Below the pieces are notes generated by a model. That model saw nothing but the letters and a program-made list of their open reading frames with translations, made no database searches and was not told the DNA's origin. The position numbers and the translations under genes are program-made. 34,092 bases of DNA from positions 1 to 34,092 of the forward strand of contig VBEO01000040.1 of assembly GCA_005881825.1 (NCBI GenBank). The letters are read 5' to 3'. This document shows positions 22,653 through 30,654 of the stretch, piece after piece. Position 1 is the first letter of the stretch. Every line of letters begins with the position of its first letter. This stretch comes from Chloroflexota bacterium. GTDB lineage: Bacteria; Chloroflexota; Dormibacteria; Dormibacterales; Dormibacteraceae.

Positions 22653-22988
22653 TCAGACGCTGGCGGAGACGTTCTTCTCGACGAAAGCCTTGACGGCCTG
22701 CGGGCCCGGGTAGCCGACCAAGCGGTCGACCAGCTTGCCGCCCTGGAAGATGCCCAGGGTCGGGATGCTCATGACGCCGTAGCGCATGGCGATGCTCTGG
22801 GCCTGGTCCACGTCCAGCTTGCCCACGGTCAGCTTGCCGTTGTAGCTGTCGGCGATCTCGTGGACCACCGGCGCCATGGCACGGCAGGGGCCACACCAGT
22901 CGGCATAGAAGTCGACCAGCACGGCCGATTCGGATCCGAGGACCTCCTGGTCGAAGGAGGCTTCCTCGAACTTCTTGAGGTTGCTCAT
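22653..22988 (-). CDS. trxA: thioredoxin
   Basis: This single-domain thioredoxin has 111 residues. The active site WCGPC (C32 and C35) follows VDFYAD, and the cis-proline loop is SIPTLGIFQGGK. It reduces disulfides in cytoplasmic proteins using thioredoxin reductase, which is not in this window. No signal peptide is present, which separates it from the exported DUF929/VKOR pair at 4364-5564. It is convergent with glnK and divergent from the glycosyltransferase gene. No Shine-Dalgarno sequence is evident before the ATG at 22988. Confidence 0.95.
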   Translation of the reverse strand: MSNLKKFEEASFDQEVLGSESAVLVDFYADWCGPCRAMAPVVHEIADSYNGKLTVGKLDVDQAQSIAMRYGVMSIPTLGIFQGGKLVDRLVGYPGPQAVKAFVEKNVSASV

Positions 22989-23053
22989 GCCTATGTAAAT
23001 ACGCCATCGGATCGCCTATTCCGATCTCCAGGCCAGCCCATAATCGAGCTCGG

Positions 23054-24589
23054 ATGGCTGCCTCAGCCCCGGCCCTGGCGGTCGCTCGGACGCCCCTTCA
23101 GCAGCTCGGAGACCGCCTCCTGGAGGCCGCCCCCGGGCTGATCACCTGGGTCCTGCTGCTTTCCCCGGCCTGGATCCCGATCGCCTTCGGCAGCGACGGG
23201 GCGATCTTCGTGGCGGTGGCGGTCCTGATCTTCGACCTCTACTGGTTCCTGCGCTCGGCGATCGTGATCACCGGGATCTGGCGCGTCTACTTCCGGATGC
23301 GGCGCGCCATGCGGACCGACTGGCTGAGCCTTTGCCAGGCGGAGCCTCGAGTCGAGGGCCGGCCGCACCCGCTGGACTACTACCACCTGTGCGTGATCCC
23401 GACCTACACCGAGCCCTACCACGTGCTGGAGGCCACTGTTCAGGCCATCGTCGACGCCAGCTACCCGAAGGAGTTGAAGCTGGTCGGGATCATCACGCGG
23501 GTAACGGACAAGCCCGGCTGGCGGAACGTGGCCCGGCTGAAGGAGAAGTTCGGCGACCAGCTGGCCGGGCTCTACCACATCAAAGACCCCATGGAGCCGC
23601 CCCTGGTTCCCGGCAAGTCGGCGGCCATGAACTGGGGCGGCCGTGACATGTACCGGAGGCTGAGCGCGGAAGGCTACGACCCCAAGCGGGTGCTGCTGAC
23701 GGACCTCGACTCCGACTACCGGGTGCACCCCGAGTACTTCGGATGGATCAGCCTGCACCACGCTCGGCGCGAGCTGCGCGACTACACGATCTGGCAGCCG
23801 GTGCCGCTGTTCCACAACAACATCTGGCGGGTGCCCACGGCGGTGCGGGTGATGTCGGCCAGCACCAGCATGTGGCAGATGTTCCTTCACTCCCAAGGAC
23901 CGAATCGCCTGGTGGCCTTCAGCAGCTACACCTGCACACTCCAGTTCTGCGACGACATCGGCTACTGGGACAAGGACGTGATCCCGGAGGATTCCCGCTT
24001 CTACTGGAAGGCGTTCTTCACCTTCGGCTCGCGTTTCGAGGTGAAGTCGGTCTGGCTCCCGATGTACGGCGACTCACCGGAGTCCCGCGACTATGCGGCC
24101 ACGCACCTCAACCAGTACAACCAGATCAAGCGCTGGGCCTGGGGCATCACCGACGTGCCCTACGTGCTGCGGCGGCTCTTCAAGCATCCCGAGATCCCGC
24201 TCTGGCTCCGCATCCGCCGCTTTTCGAACCTGTTTCTCAATCACCTCAACTGGATCTTCCTGCCGGTGCTGATGATCTTCGGAGGCTCGGTGCCGCTGTG
24301 GGTCTCGGTCGACTTTTCGATCATGGACCTGGGCGAGAACCTCTGGAAGTACTCCATCGAGGTGCTGGTGAGCGCGGTGGCCACCGTGATCGCCCTGATC
24401 GTGCTCGAGCACCTGATGCTGCCGCCCAAGCCGGCGAGCTGGGGGCCGGTCCGGCGCTGGCTGATCTACGTCCAATACATCAGCTATCCGATCGTGGGCC
24501 TGATGCTGAGCGTGCTGCCGGCGCTGGAGGCGCACACCCGGCTGCTGCTGGGGAAGTACCTCGAATACCGGGTGACGGAGAAGGTCTGA
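23054..24589 (+). CDS. family 2-like membrane glycosyltransferase
   Basis: This 511-residue membrane protein has two N-terminal helices (LITWVLLLSPAWIPIAF, AVLIFDLYWFLRSAIVI) and a cytoplasmic GT2-type catalytic region. CVIPTYTEPYHVLEATVQAI opens the domain, LLTDLDSDYRVHP carries the DxD-type metal site, VIPEDSRFYWKAFF carries the acidic acceptor motif, and NQIKRWAWG is the QxxRW-like motif of processive enzymes. Four C-terminal helices follow. The product could be a polysaccharide or glycolipid; the specificity is unknown. CATAAT (23039-23044) ends 9 nt before the ATG, with no Shine-Dalgarno sequence. It is divergent from trxA and has no other glycan gene beside it. Confidence 0.85.
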   Translation: MAASAPALAVARTPLQQLGDRLLEAAPGLITWVLLLSPAWIPIAFGSDGAIFVAVAVLIFDLYWFLRSAIVITGIWRVYFRMRRAMRTDWLSLCQAEPRVEGRPHPLDYYHLCVIPTYTEPYHVLEATVQAIVDASYPKELKLVGIITRVTDKPGWRNVARLKEKFGDQLAGLYHIKDPMEPPLVPGKSAAMNWGGRDMYRRLSAEGYDPKRVLLTDLDSDYRVHPEYFGWISLHHARRELRDYTIWQPVPLFHNNIWRVPTAVRVMSASTSMWQMFLHSQGPNRLVAFSSYTCTLQFCDDIGYWDKDVIPEDSRFYWKAFFTFGSRFEVKSVWLPMYGDSPESRDYAATHLNQYNQIKRWAWGITDVPYVLRRLFKHPEIPLWLRIRRFSNLFLNHLNWIFLPVLMIFGGSVPLWVSVDFSIMDLGENLWKYSIEVLVSAVATVIALIVLEHLMLPPKPASWGPVRRWLIYVQYISYPIVGLMLSVLPALEAHTRLLLGKYLEYRVTEKV

Positions 24590-24615
24590 ACCGCTGAGGT
24601 AGACTGCCCCGGATC

Positions 24616-24903
24616 ATGGCCGGGTTCAAGCGGGTGCCCCTGCGCGGCTCCGACGAGCTCTTCCGCCCGACCGGCGACCCCAGCACCACGCCGGACATCG
24701 TCGACACGCCCGAGGTCCAGGTTGAGACCTCACAGCCGGGGCTGGTGATGGTGGAGCTCAGCCCGGGCGAGATCCAAACGCTGGTCGAGGCCCTGCAGGT
24801 CTCCCGCTACCCCGACCGGGCGCGCCCGCGCCCCACCATGCCGGCCTTCGAGCGCTTGGGGGCGCTCCAGGACAAGCTCCGAGCCCACCTACCCGAGGAG
24901 TAG
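24616..24903 (+). CDS. small acidic protein, unknown function
   Basis: The 95-residue soluble protein starts at an ATG 10 nt after a TAGACT box (24600-24605) that overlaps the end of the glycosyltransferase unit. It has a charged N-terminus (AGFKRVPLRGSDELFRPTGD), an acidic middle (PDIVDTPEVQVETSQPGLVM) and a helical end (FERLGALQDKLRAHLPEE). The phrase VMVELSPGEIQTLVEALQVS looks like a strand followed by a helix. No family is recognised, and no membrane or export signal is present. A palindrome (24919-24976) begins 16 nt after its stop. Confidence 0.6.
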   Translation: MAGFKRVPLRGSDELFRPTGDPSTTPDIVDTPEVQVETSQPGLVMVELSPGEIQTLVEALQVSRYPDRARPRPTMPAFERLGALQDKLRAHLPEE

Positions 24904-24918
24904 CTCGGGGCCACGGGC

Positions 24919-24976
24919 CGAGCGCCGGCGCCGGAACCCTTTGCGGGCGCGGAAAGCGTCTCAGCGCCGGCGCTCG
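24919..24976. repeat. inverted repeat sharing its core with 3227-3286
   Basis: Perfect 12-bp arms (24919-24930 and 24965-24976, CGAGCGCCGGCG) flank a 34-nt spacer. The left arm plus the next seven bases are identical to the left arm of the repeat at 3227. The right arm overlaps the last codons (ELERRR) of the convergent gene at 24961-25452. It lies between two convergent 3' ends, without a T-run. Confidence 0.65.
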
Positions 24977-25452
24977 AGCTCCTGGGCCACCCTTCGCGCC
25001 TCGGCCAGGAACTCCCCGTGTACCTCGTAGAGGGCGTTGAGGGCGCCGTCGAAGCCGTGCCGCACCAATACGCCTGAGACCGCGGAATCCGGCAGCCGCA
25101 CCACCGGCAGCTCCGCACGGCCTTCGCGGCTGGCCTTCACCAGCCGGTGGTAGCCGTCGAGGATGATCCAGCGCTCCCGCTTGCGGTAGAGGGTCAGCGG
25201 GTGCCGGAGGTCCGACCAGTGCACTCGCCGCCGGTGCTCCGGGTAGCGATCGGGGTCCTCAAGGAGGTCGCGCCCGCGCACCGAGAAGGGCTTGCGGCCG
25301 TCGCTCCAGAAGCTGACCTCCAACCCCCAGGCCAGTTCTGCGAACGGCAGCTTCTCCACCGGCAGGCCGAGAGCTCGGATGCGGTCGTCGTCCCACCAGA
25401 ACCCGGCCATGACCTCGATCACGGAGTCGGGCAGCGCCGCGAACACGCGCAC
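24961..25452 (-). CDS. ParB/sulfiredoxin-like domain protein (DGYHR motif)
   Basis: The product has 163 residues from a GTG at 25452. The C-terminal part has RRVHWSDLRHPLTLYRKRER and WIILDGYHRLVKASREGRAE, the G-x-H-R pattern of the ParB-N/sulfiredoxin fold that binds nucleotides. The N-terminal part (PDSVIEVMAGFWWDDDRIRA, then EKLPFAELAWGLEVSFWSDG) is unassigned. Small members of this fold act in very different processes, so no role is proposed. The frame stays open upstream through AFSDYADGRRSVRVFAALPD, which looks protein-like but has no canonical start. The true N-terminus may therefore lie in the overlapping gene at 25419-25664 after a frameshift. It is convergent with the gene at 24616. 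Confidence 0.6.
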   Translation of the reverse strand: MRVFAALPDSVIEVMAGFWWDDDRIRALGLPVEKLPFAELAWGLEVSFWSDGRKPFSVRGRDLLEDPDRYPEHRRRVHWSDLRHPLTLYRKRERWIILDGYHRLVKASREGRAELPVVRLPDSAVSGVLVRHGFDGALNALYEVHGEFLAEARRVAQELERRR

Positions 25453-25664
25453 CGAGCGTCGGCCGTCCGCGTAGTCGGAGAACGCGGGTCGCTGACCCCC
25501 CGGTCGTCCTCTGGCGACGTCACCTGGTGCACGGGCTCGACCGCGTGAACGCTCTCGGCACCGGCGACCGGCACCGGCGGGTCGAGGTCGGGAGCCGACA
25601 GGCTCCGCCGCAGCGCCCAGAACGTGACCCCCACTCCCAGGGCGGCGCCTACCAGCAGCGCCAC
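25419..25664 (-). CDS. short membrane-anchored protein, possibly the N-terminus of the next gene
   Basis: This reading frame of 81 residues has one hydrophobic helix (ALLVGAALGVGVTFWALRRS) and an acidic Pro/Val-rich linker (APDLDPPVPVAGAESVHAVE, ending near TSPEDDRGVS). The last 25 residues look like random translation, because the coding signal moves to the frame of 24961-25452 there. It could be a genuine small anchor protein. It could also be the start of a single membrane-anchored ParB-like protein split by one frameshift near 25490. The expected helix starts earlier (KLAEVLIAVVALL) at a CTG (25688), eight bases after the cytochrome gene stop. The GTG at 25664 is the only canonical choice. 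Confidence 0.4.
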   Translation of the reverse strand: MALLVGAALGVGVTFWALRRSLSAPDLDPPVPVAGAESVHAVEPVHQVTSPEDDRGVSDPRSPTTRTADARCACSRRCPTP

Positions 25665-25695
25665 GACTGCGATGAGGACTTCAGCCAGCTTCGGG

Positions 25696-26400
25696 CTAGC
25701 CCCCGGTCACGGGTCCGGTGAACCAGGGCAGCGTGATCCCCGACAGGGCCCACAGGGTGAGGAAGAGGAGGATGCCCAGGAACACGACCCAGGCGGTGCC
25801 GGTGATCTTGTTGCGGCCCGGCACGGGCCAGGAGGCCCAGCCCAAACGGCGCGCGGCCAGGCGGCCGCCGATGTTGTCGATGAAGGGCCAGATCAGGAGC
25901 GCCCCCACCACCAGCGGGGGGATGACCAGCGACATGATCAGCTCCGGCCCCAGCTTCAAGAACTGGAACAGGAAGAGGAAGTACCAGTCTGGCCGCGGCA
26001 GCACGACCGCCCGCGGATCGGCCGACTGCTCGAGCTGCATGTTGGTCTGGACAAAGGCCGAGAGGACGCCGACCGTCAGCATCATGATCACGGCGATGAT
26101 CGGGTAGGGCCAGAAGTGGTCCGGGAAGAAGGGGTGGGTGTCCTCTTCGGGCATGTCGTCGGCCAGGTGGTGGCCCGCGCTGCCCATCAGGATGGGGAAG
26201 AGGGCGAGGCCGATCATCACGGGATAGAGGATGTGGTCGGGTCCGATCGGCATCCGTTTGTAGCCAGGCTCCAGGGTGTGGCCGCCATGGCCATCGACCT
26301 GGATGATCGGGATGGCGGCCGTGGCCGCGCCCGGACCTTCGCGCAGCTCGCCGTCCCAGCGGGTGACCGGTACGTCGGGTGTGGGGTCTTTCAGCTTCAT
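25696..26400 (-). CDS. cytochrome b C-terminal half (subunit IV-like) of the menaquinol oxidoreductase
   Basis: The product has 234 residues from ATG 26400, preceded by GAGG at 6-7 nt. It has a long soluble N-terminal segment (KLKDPTPDVPVTRWDGELRE, followed by GYKRMPIGPDHILYP) and then membrane helices equivalent to cytochrome b helices E-G/H. The quinol-site motif is PRPDWYFLFLFQFLK, that is PDWY rather than PEWY. PDWY is typical of menaquinol-using bc complexes such as those of Bacillus, so menaquinol is the likely donor. A GTG at 26412 would overlap the upstream stop (GTGA) and is an alternative start. It is the third visible gene of the operon after the Rieske protein and the heme-binding half. 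Confidence 0.9.
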   Translation of the reverse strand: MKLKDPTPDVPVTRWDGELREGPGAATAAIPIIQVDGHGGHTLEPGYKRMPIGPDHILYPVMIGLALFPILMGSAGHHLADDMPEEDTHPFFPDHFWPYPIIAVIMMLTVGVLSAFVQTNMQLEQSADPRAVVLPRPDWYFLFLFQFLKLGPELIMSLVIPPLVVGALLIWPFIDNIGGRLAARRLGWASWPVPGRNKITGTAWVVFLGILLFLTLWALSGITLPWFTGPVTGG

Positions 26401-26408
26401 TGCCAACC

Positions 26409-27101
26409 TCACAAAGGCTCCGAGATTCCATGCTGCCGGATCAGCCGGAAGTGAACGTACATCAGCAGCACGATGATCGCCGGCAGTAGGAAGACGTGGA
26501 TCGTGAAGAAGCGCTGCAGGGTGTTGGGACCCAAGGTGGGCCCGCCCTGTGCCAGCTCCTTGATGGCACTCCCCAGAAGAGGCGCCGAGGCGCCGACCTT
26601 GATGGTGACCGAGGTCGCCCAGTACGCCTTGGTGTCCCAGGGCAGCAGGTACCCGGTCAGCGAGAGGCCGAGGATGCAGAGCAGCATGATCACACCGACC
26701 ATCCAGTTGAGCTCGCGCGGGGCCCGGTAGGAGCCGGTCCAGAAAACCCGCGCCATGTGCAGGGTGACCATGATGATCAGCAGGTTGGCCGACCAGAAGT
26801 GGACGCCCCGGATCAGCCAGCCCAGGTAGACCTTGCTCATGATGTCCTGGACCGAGGTGTAGGCGGCGGCGGGGTTTCCGGACGCGTCCGGGACGTAGTA
26901 GAAGCTGAGGAACACGCCGGTCACCAGCTGGAAGACGATCAGGATGAAGACCATCCCGCCGAAGCAGTAGTAGAAGGCGTTGGCGTAGTTGGGGACCCGC
27001 TGGTACAGCGCCTCGTCGACCGTTTTGGTGAACGGGAATCGGTCGTCCAGCCAGTCGACGACAGCGGTTTGGATGTCGCGCGGGTGCGGGATGGTCGCCA
27101 C
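26409..27101 (-). CDS. cytochrome b N-terminal half (b6-like, heme-binding)
   Basis: The 230-residue protein carries the four membrane helices that hold both b hemes. The first His pair lies in LIRGVHFWSANLLIIMVTLH and the second in FFTIHVFLLPAIIVLLMYVH. GYLLPWDTKAYWATSV is the conserved loop before the quinol site. Together with the downstream subunit it forms a split, b6f-like cytochrome b that passes electrons from quinol to the Rieske centre while moving protons. Translation starts at a GTG (27101) with AGGAGAGGG six bases upstream. No cytochrome c or f gene is visible next to it in this window. Confidence 0.95.
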   Translation of the reverse strand: MATIPHPRDIQTAVVDWLDDRFPFTKTVDEALYQRVPNYANAFYYCFGGMVFILIVFQLVTGVFLSFYYVPDASGNPAAAYTSVQDIMSKVYLGWLIRGVHFWSANLLIIMVTLHMARVFWTGSYRAPRELNWMVGVIMLLCILGLSLTGYLLPWDTKAYWATSVTIKVGASAPLLGSAIKELAQGGPTLGPNTLQRFFTIHVFLLPAIIVLLMYVHFRLIRQHGISEPL

Positions 27102-27120
27102 GGAATCCCTCTCCTAGTTT

Positions 27121-27678
27121 CTACCCATAGCCGGGCAGGGATACGCCTTTGACGGTGATGGTGTCGGGGCTGTCGCCCTGCTTCCAATCCAGGTGCGAGA
27201 GCGGGGCCACGGCGGGTCCGTGCAGGACGGTCCCGTTGAGGTGGAACTGGGAGCCGTGGCAGGGACACTCGAAGCGCCTGGCGTCCTTGTTGACCGCGAT
27301 CGAGCAGCCGAGGTGCGAGCAGTTGACGGCGAAGGCCGTCAGCTTGCCGGCGTCTTTGACCAGGAAGCCGCCGAAAGCGTAGTCGCCAGGCGCGTTGTCG
27401 CCGCCGCCGTCCACCATCGTGAAGGCGGACGCCTTGGGCGCGTCGAACTTGACGGCGTCGCCATCGGCGATCTCACCCATCGGCTTGGGCAGGTTGACCT
27501 TGAGATCGACCGCCTTGGAAGCGCCCTGGGGCGGCCAGATGTAGACCAGGATGGGTGCGATGGCAGCCACCACGGTGGCGGTGAGCAAACCCGCCAGGTA
27601 CCAGACGATGAAGTTGCGCCGGGTGATGGGACGGGCGCTCAGGGGGCGCGCTTCGGGTTCGTCGGCGTGGGTGGCTAT
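27121..27678 (-). CDS. Rieske [2Fe-2S] protein of the quinol oxidoreductase, Tat-anchored
   Basis: The C-terminal domain has an intact cluster site: box I NCSHLGC and box II CPCHGSQFHLNG, then VLHGPAVAPLSHLDW. It is the electron acceptor from quinol in the complex formed with the two cytochrome b halves downstream. The N-terminus ITRRNFIVWYLAGLLTATVV is a twin-arginine signal anchor. It is lost if the TTG at 27588 is used, so translation must begin upstream. The open frame there contains no ATG, GTG or TTG. An ATA (27678-27676), preceded by TAGATT with 7 nt spacing, would give 185 residues beginning ATHADEPEARPLSARP. A CTG at 27642 is another option. I use the ATA here as the best guess. Confidence 0.85.
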   Translation of the reverse strand: MATHADEPEARPLSARPITRRNFIVWYLAGLLTATVVAAIAPILVYIWPPQGASKAVDLKVNLPKPMGEIADGDAVKFDAPKASAFTMVDGGGDNAPGDYAFGGFLVKDAGKLTAFAVNCSHLGCSIAVNKDARRFECPCHGSQFHLNGTVLHGPAVAPLSHLDWKQGDSPDTITVKGVSLPGYG

Positions 27679-27685
27679 GGCCCGA

Positions 27686-27705
27686 AATCTAGCACGGGCT
27701 AGGAT
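27686..27705. promoter_or_regulatory. divergent -10 boxes for the Rieske operon and the flippase
   Basis: On the minus strand TGC-TAGATT (extended -10; hexamer 27691-27686) lies 7 nt before the ATA at 27678. On the plus strand TAGGAT (27700-27705) lies 8 nt before the TTG at 27714. Both starts lack a Shine-Dalgarno sequence, so both mRNAs may be leaderless. Only 35 bases separate the two start codons. Confidence 0.55.
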
Positions 27706-27713
27706 GCCAGCAC

Positions 27714-29183
27714 TTGGACGACCCCACCACGGCTGAGGCCGCGCCGGTCCGCCCCGCGACCGCCGGAGTCGGGTCGCGCGCAGTGCGCAACACGGCGCTG
27801 GTGCTGGCCGCCCGCGTCCTCTCCCGGGCGATCGCGCTGGTCACTGTCCTGGCCACCCTCAACCACCTGGGACCGGCCGGCTTCGGCCGCTTTCAGACGC
27901 TGGTCACCTACACCTCGGTGATCACGGTCCTGGTCGACCTCGGCTTCAACACGCTTTACGTGCGGGAGGCCGCCCGCCACCCGGGCGAGATCGCCCGCTA
28001 CCTGAGCAACCTGATCACGACCCGGCTCCTGATGTCGCTCCTGGGCCTGGTCGTGCTGGCGGTGGCCCTGCGCATCCCCGGCCTCCAGAGCCTGCTGCTG
28101 CCGGGATTCCTACTCATGATCCTGGCCTCGCTGTCGCAGCTGCTGCGGCAGACCTTCTATGCCCTCCAGCGGGTCGGCTTCGACGCGGTCGAGACCGTGC
28201 TCGAGGCCGGCGTCCTGCTGGTCCTGACCCTGGCCGGGATCTTGACCCGCCAGGGCGTGGCCTACTTTCTCTGGGCCTACGCCCTCAGCTACGCCTTCGC
28301 TTGCGTCTTCATCCTCACCGTACTGGTGGTGCGCCGGATCGCCGTGCTGCGCCCGCGCTTCGAGCTCAGGCTGGTCTCCACCTGGCTGGTGGCGAGCCTG
28401 CCGCTGGCCCTCACCTTCGTGGTCACGACCCTCTACTTCAAGATCGACGTGCCCATCCTGCAGCTGTTCCGGTCATTCGATGAGGTGGGGTGGTATGCCT
28501 CCGCCTACAAGCCCTTCGAGGCGCTGCTGTTCGTCCCCATGTCGATGCTGAACGTGATCTTCCCGCTGCTTGCCGTCTACCACCGGGAGGCTCCTGAGCG
28601 GCTGGCGGTGGCGACCGACCGCTTCTACAAGCTCCTGCTGCTGCTGGGCTGGCCCCTGACCGTGGGCGTGTTCGTGCTGGCGCCCGGCCTGACCTCCCTG
28701 CTGCACCTCTACCGGCAGGCCGAGCCGGCGCTGGCCATCCTGGCGCTGGGCATCGTCTTCATGTTCATTAACAACACCTGGATCGGCACCCTGAACGCCA
28801 TCGACCGCCAGGCCGCGTTCACCTGGGCCGCCCTGGCCAGCCTGATCGTGAACGTGGGCCTGAATCTGCTCCTGATCCCGGCCTACGGGTACGTGGGGGC
28901 GGCCTGGGCGACGGTTCTCACCGAGGCCGTGCTCTTCGTCGCCGGCCTGCTCCTGACCCGCCACTTCCTGCGCCTGGTGCCGGTTCTGCGGCTCTCCTGG
29001 CGGGTGCTGATCGCGGGCCTGCTGATGGGCGTGCCGCTCTGGCTCCTGCGCGGCTTCACGGGTGGCTGGGTCACGCTGGGGCTGGTGGCCCTGGGCGGGC
29101 TCGTCTATGCGGCGGCGGCGCTCCTCCTGCGCGCACTGGACGCGGGCGAGCTGGACATGATCCGCCGGGCGGTGCGCGCTTGA
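27714..29183 (+). CDS. Wzx-like polysaccharide flippase (MATE/MOP superfamily)
   Basis: The 489-residue protein has twelve to fourteen membrane helices. It opens with NTALVLAARVLSRAIALVTV then HLGPAGFGRFQTLVTYTSVI, the usual start of polysaccharide-transport flippases, and VLIPAYGYVGAAWATVLTEA (written here from LLIPAYGYVGAAWATVLTEA) near the end is also typical. It should flip lipid-linked sugar units across the membrane. It starts at a TTG 8 nt after TAGGAT, so the mRNA is probably leaderless. Its stop overlaps the TTG start of the sugar-transferase gene, so the two are one operon for surface glycan assembly. Confidence 0.9.
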   Translation: MDDPTTAEAAPVRPATAGVGSRAVRNTALVLAARVLSRAIALVTVLATLNHLGPAGFGRFQTLVTYTSVITVLVDLGFNTLYVREAARHPGEIARYLSNLITTRLLMSLLGLVVLAVALRIPGLQSLLLPGFLLMILASLSQLLRQTFYALQRVGFDAVETVLEAGVLLVLTLAGILTRQGVAYFLWAYALSYAFACVFILTVLVVRRIAVLRPRFELRLVSTWLVASLPLALTFVVTTLYFKIDVPILQLFRSFDEVGWYASAYKPFEALLFVPMSMLNVIFPLLAVYHREAPERLAVATDRFYKLLLLLGWPLTVGVFVLAPGLTSLLHLYRQAEPALAILALGIVFMFINNTWIGTLNAIDRQAAFTWAALASLIVNVGLNLLLIPAYGYVGAAWATVLTEAVLFVAGLLLTRHFLRLVPVLRLSWRVLIAGLLMGVPLWLLRGFTGGWVTLGLVALGGLVYAAAALLLRALDAGELDMIRRAVRA

Positions 29184-30592
29184 CCCCTCGCAACTCGCTC
29201 GTCTGGGTGCGGATCTTCACCGACGCCGCGGCGGCGGCAGCCGGCATCGCCCTCGCCTACTGGCTCCGCTACAAGGTCAACCCGGGCCAACTTCCGATCA
29301 CCGGTGGCGAGATCCCGGACAGCGCCCGCTACGTCCAGGCTGCACCGGTGGTCGTGTTGGTGCTGCTCGGCGTCTTCTGGGCCATGGGCGCCTACCGCCA
29401 CCGGCGTGGGGTGCAGTTCGTGGACGAGTTCCTGTCCAACCTGCGGGCGCTGCTGGTGGCCTCGGTGGTGATCCTGGCCGGCATGGGCCTCTACCGCCCT
29501 TCGCGGTTCGAGTACTCGCGGCTGGTCTTCGTGTACTGGGTCCTGATCACCGTGGTCCTGCTCACCGCCACCCGCTACCTGCTGCGCCGGCTGCAGGCGG
29601 CCCGGCGCGCTCGCGGGATCGGCGCCGACCGGGCGTTGGTGGTGGGCTGGGGCGCGGCTGCCGACCTGCTGGTCCAGCGCATGCGGATGTTCCCGGACTA
29701 CGGCTACCGCCCGGTGGGCATCCTCGCCGACGGCATCCTGGAAGGCACCGAGCTGGCCGGCATCAAGGTCCTGGGCACCTCCAGCGACCTCGCCCGCGTC
29801 GTGCGCAACCGGCGCGTGAACACCGTCTTCATGGCCCTCACCGACGTCAGCCAGGAGCGGCTGCTGCACCTGATGGAGGCCTGCGACGGGGTGGCGGTGG
29901 AGTTCCGGATCGTGCCCTCGATGCTGGAGATCATGACCACCGGTGTGACCGCCGACCAGCTCGACGGCATACCCCTCCTGCAGTTCCGGCGCGGACTCGA
30001 CATCGACGGCTGGAAACGGGTGCTGAAGCGCGGTTCGGACGTGCTGGTTGCAGGCCTCGGCCTGCTCCTGCTCTCGCCGCTGCTGGGTTTGATCGCGCTG
30101 CTGGTCAAGCTCGGTTCGCCAGGTCCGGTGATCTACGGCCAGGAGCGCGTGGGTCTCGACGGCAAGACCTTCCGGATGCACAAGTTCCGCAGCATGCGGA
30201 TCGACGCCGAGGCGCCCAGCGGGCCGGTCTGGGCCAGCCGCCAGGACCCCCGGCGCACGCCGGTGGGCCGCTTCCTGCGCCGCTTGTCGTGGGATGAGCT
30301 GCCCCAGCTGTGGGACGTCCTGGTGGGCCACATGTCGATGGTGGGGCCGCGCGCCGAGCGGCCCAAGTTCGTCAAGGAGTTCGCAACCCACCTGCCGCGC
30401 TACACGGACCGGCACCGGGTACGCCCGGGGATGACCGGCTGGGCCCAGGCCAACGACCTGCGAGGACAGACGCCGGTCGAGGAAAGACTGATCTACGACC
30501 TCTATTACATTGAGAACTGGAGCCTGGTATTCGACCTCAAGATCCTGCTGATCACCCTGTTCCGGGTCTGGAGCCACAAGAACGCGTACTGA
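29180..30592 (+). CDS. polyprenyl-phosphate sugar-1-phosphate transferase (WbaP/CpsE type)
   Basis: The 470-residue protein is a full-length initiating enzyme. It has four to five N-terminal membrane helices, then a CoA-binding-like central domain (RALVVGWGAAADLLVQRMRM). A further helix (KRGSDVLVAGLGLLLLSPLL) leads to the catalytic domain with GQERVGLDGKTFRMHKFRSM, LRRLSWDELPQLWDVLVGHM and SMVGPRAERPKFV. VRPGMTGWAQANDLRGQTP is the conserved end block. It attaches the first sugar phosphate to the lipid carrier and so starts repeat-unit synthesis. The TTG start overlaps the flippase stop (TTGA). Glycan genes at 32472-34092 probably supply dTDP-sugars for the same product. Confidence 0.93.
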   Translation: MTPRNSLVWVRIFTDAAAAAAGIALAYWLRYKVNPGQLPITGGEIPDSARYVQAAPVVVLVLLGVFWAMGAYRHRRGVQFVDEFLSNLRALLVASVVILAGMGLYRPSRFEYSRLVFVYWVLITVVLLTATRYLLRRLQAARRARGIGADRALVVGWGAAADLLVQRMRMFPDYGYRPVGILADGILEGTELAGIKVLGTSSDLARVVRNRRVNTVFMALTDVSQERLLHLMEACDGVAVEFRIVPSMLEIMTTGVTADQLDGIPLLQFRRGLDIDGWKRVLKRGSDVLVAGLGLLLLSPLLGLIALLVKLGSPGPVIYGQERVGLDGKTFRMHKFRSMRIDAEAPSGPVWASRQDPRRTPVGRFLRRLSWDELPQLWDVLVGHMSMVGPRAERPKFVKEFATHLPRYTDRHRVRPGMTGWAQANDLRGQTPVEERLIYDLYYIENWSLVFDLKILLITLFRVWSHKNAY

Positions 30593-30654
30593 GGGTCAGG
30601 CTCAAGCCGCGCTTCGGTGAGATCACGCTCTTTGCGGAGCTGCTCTCGGAGGGC

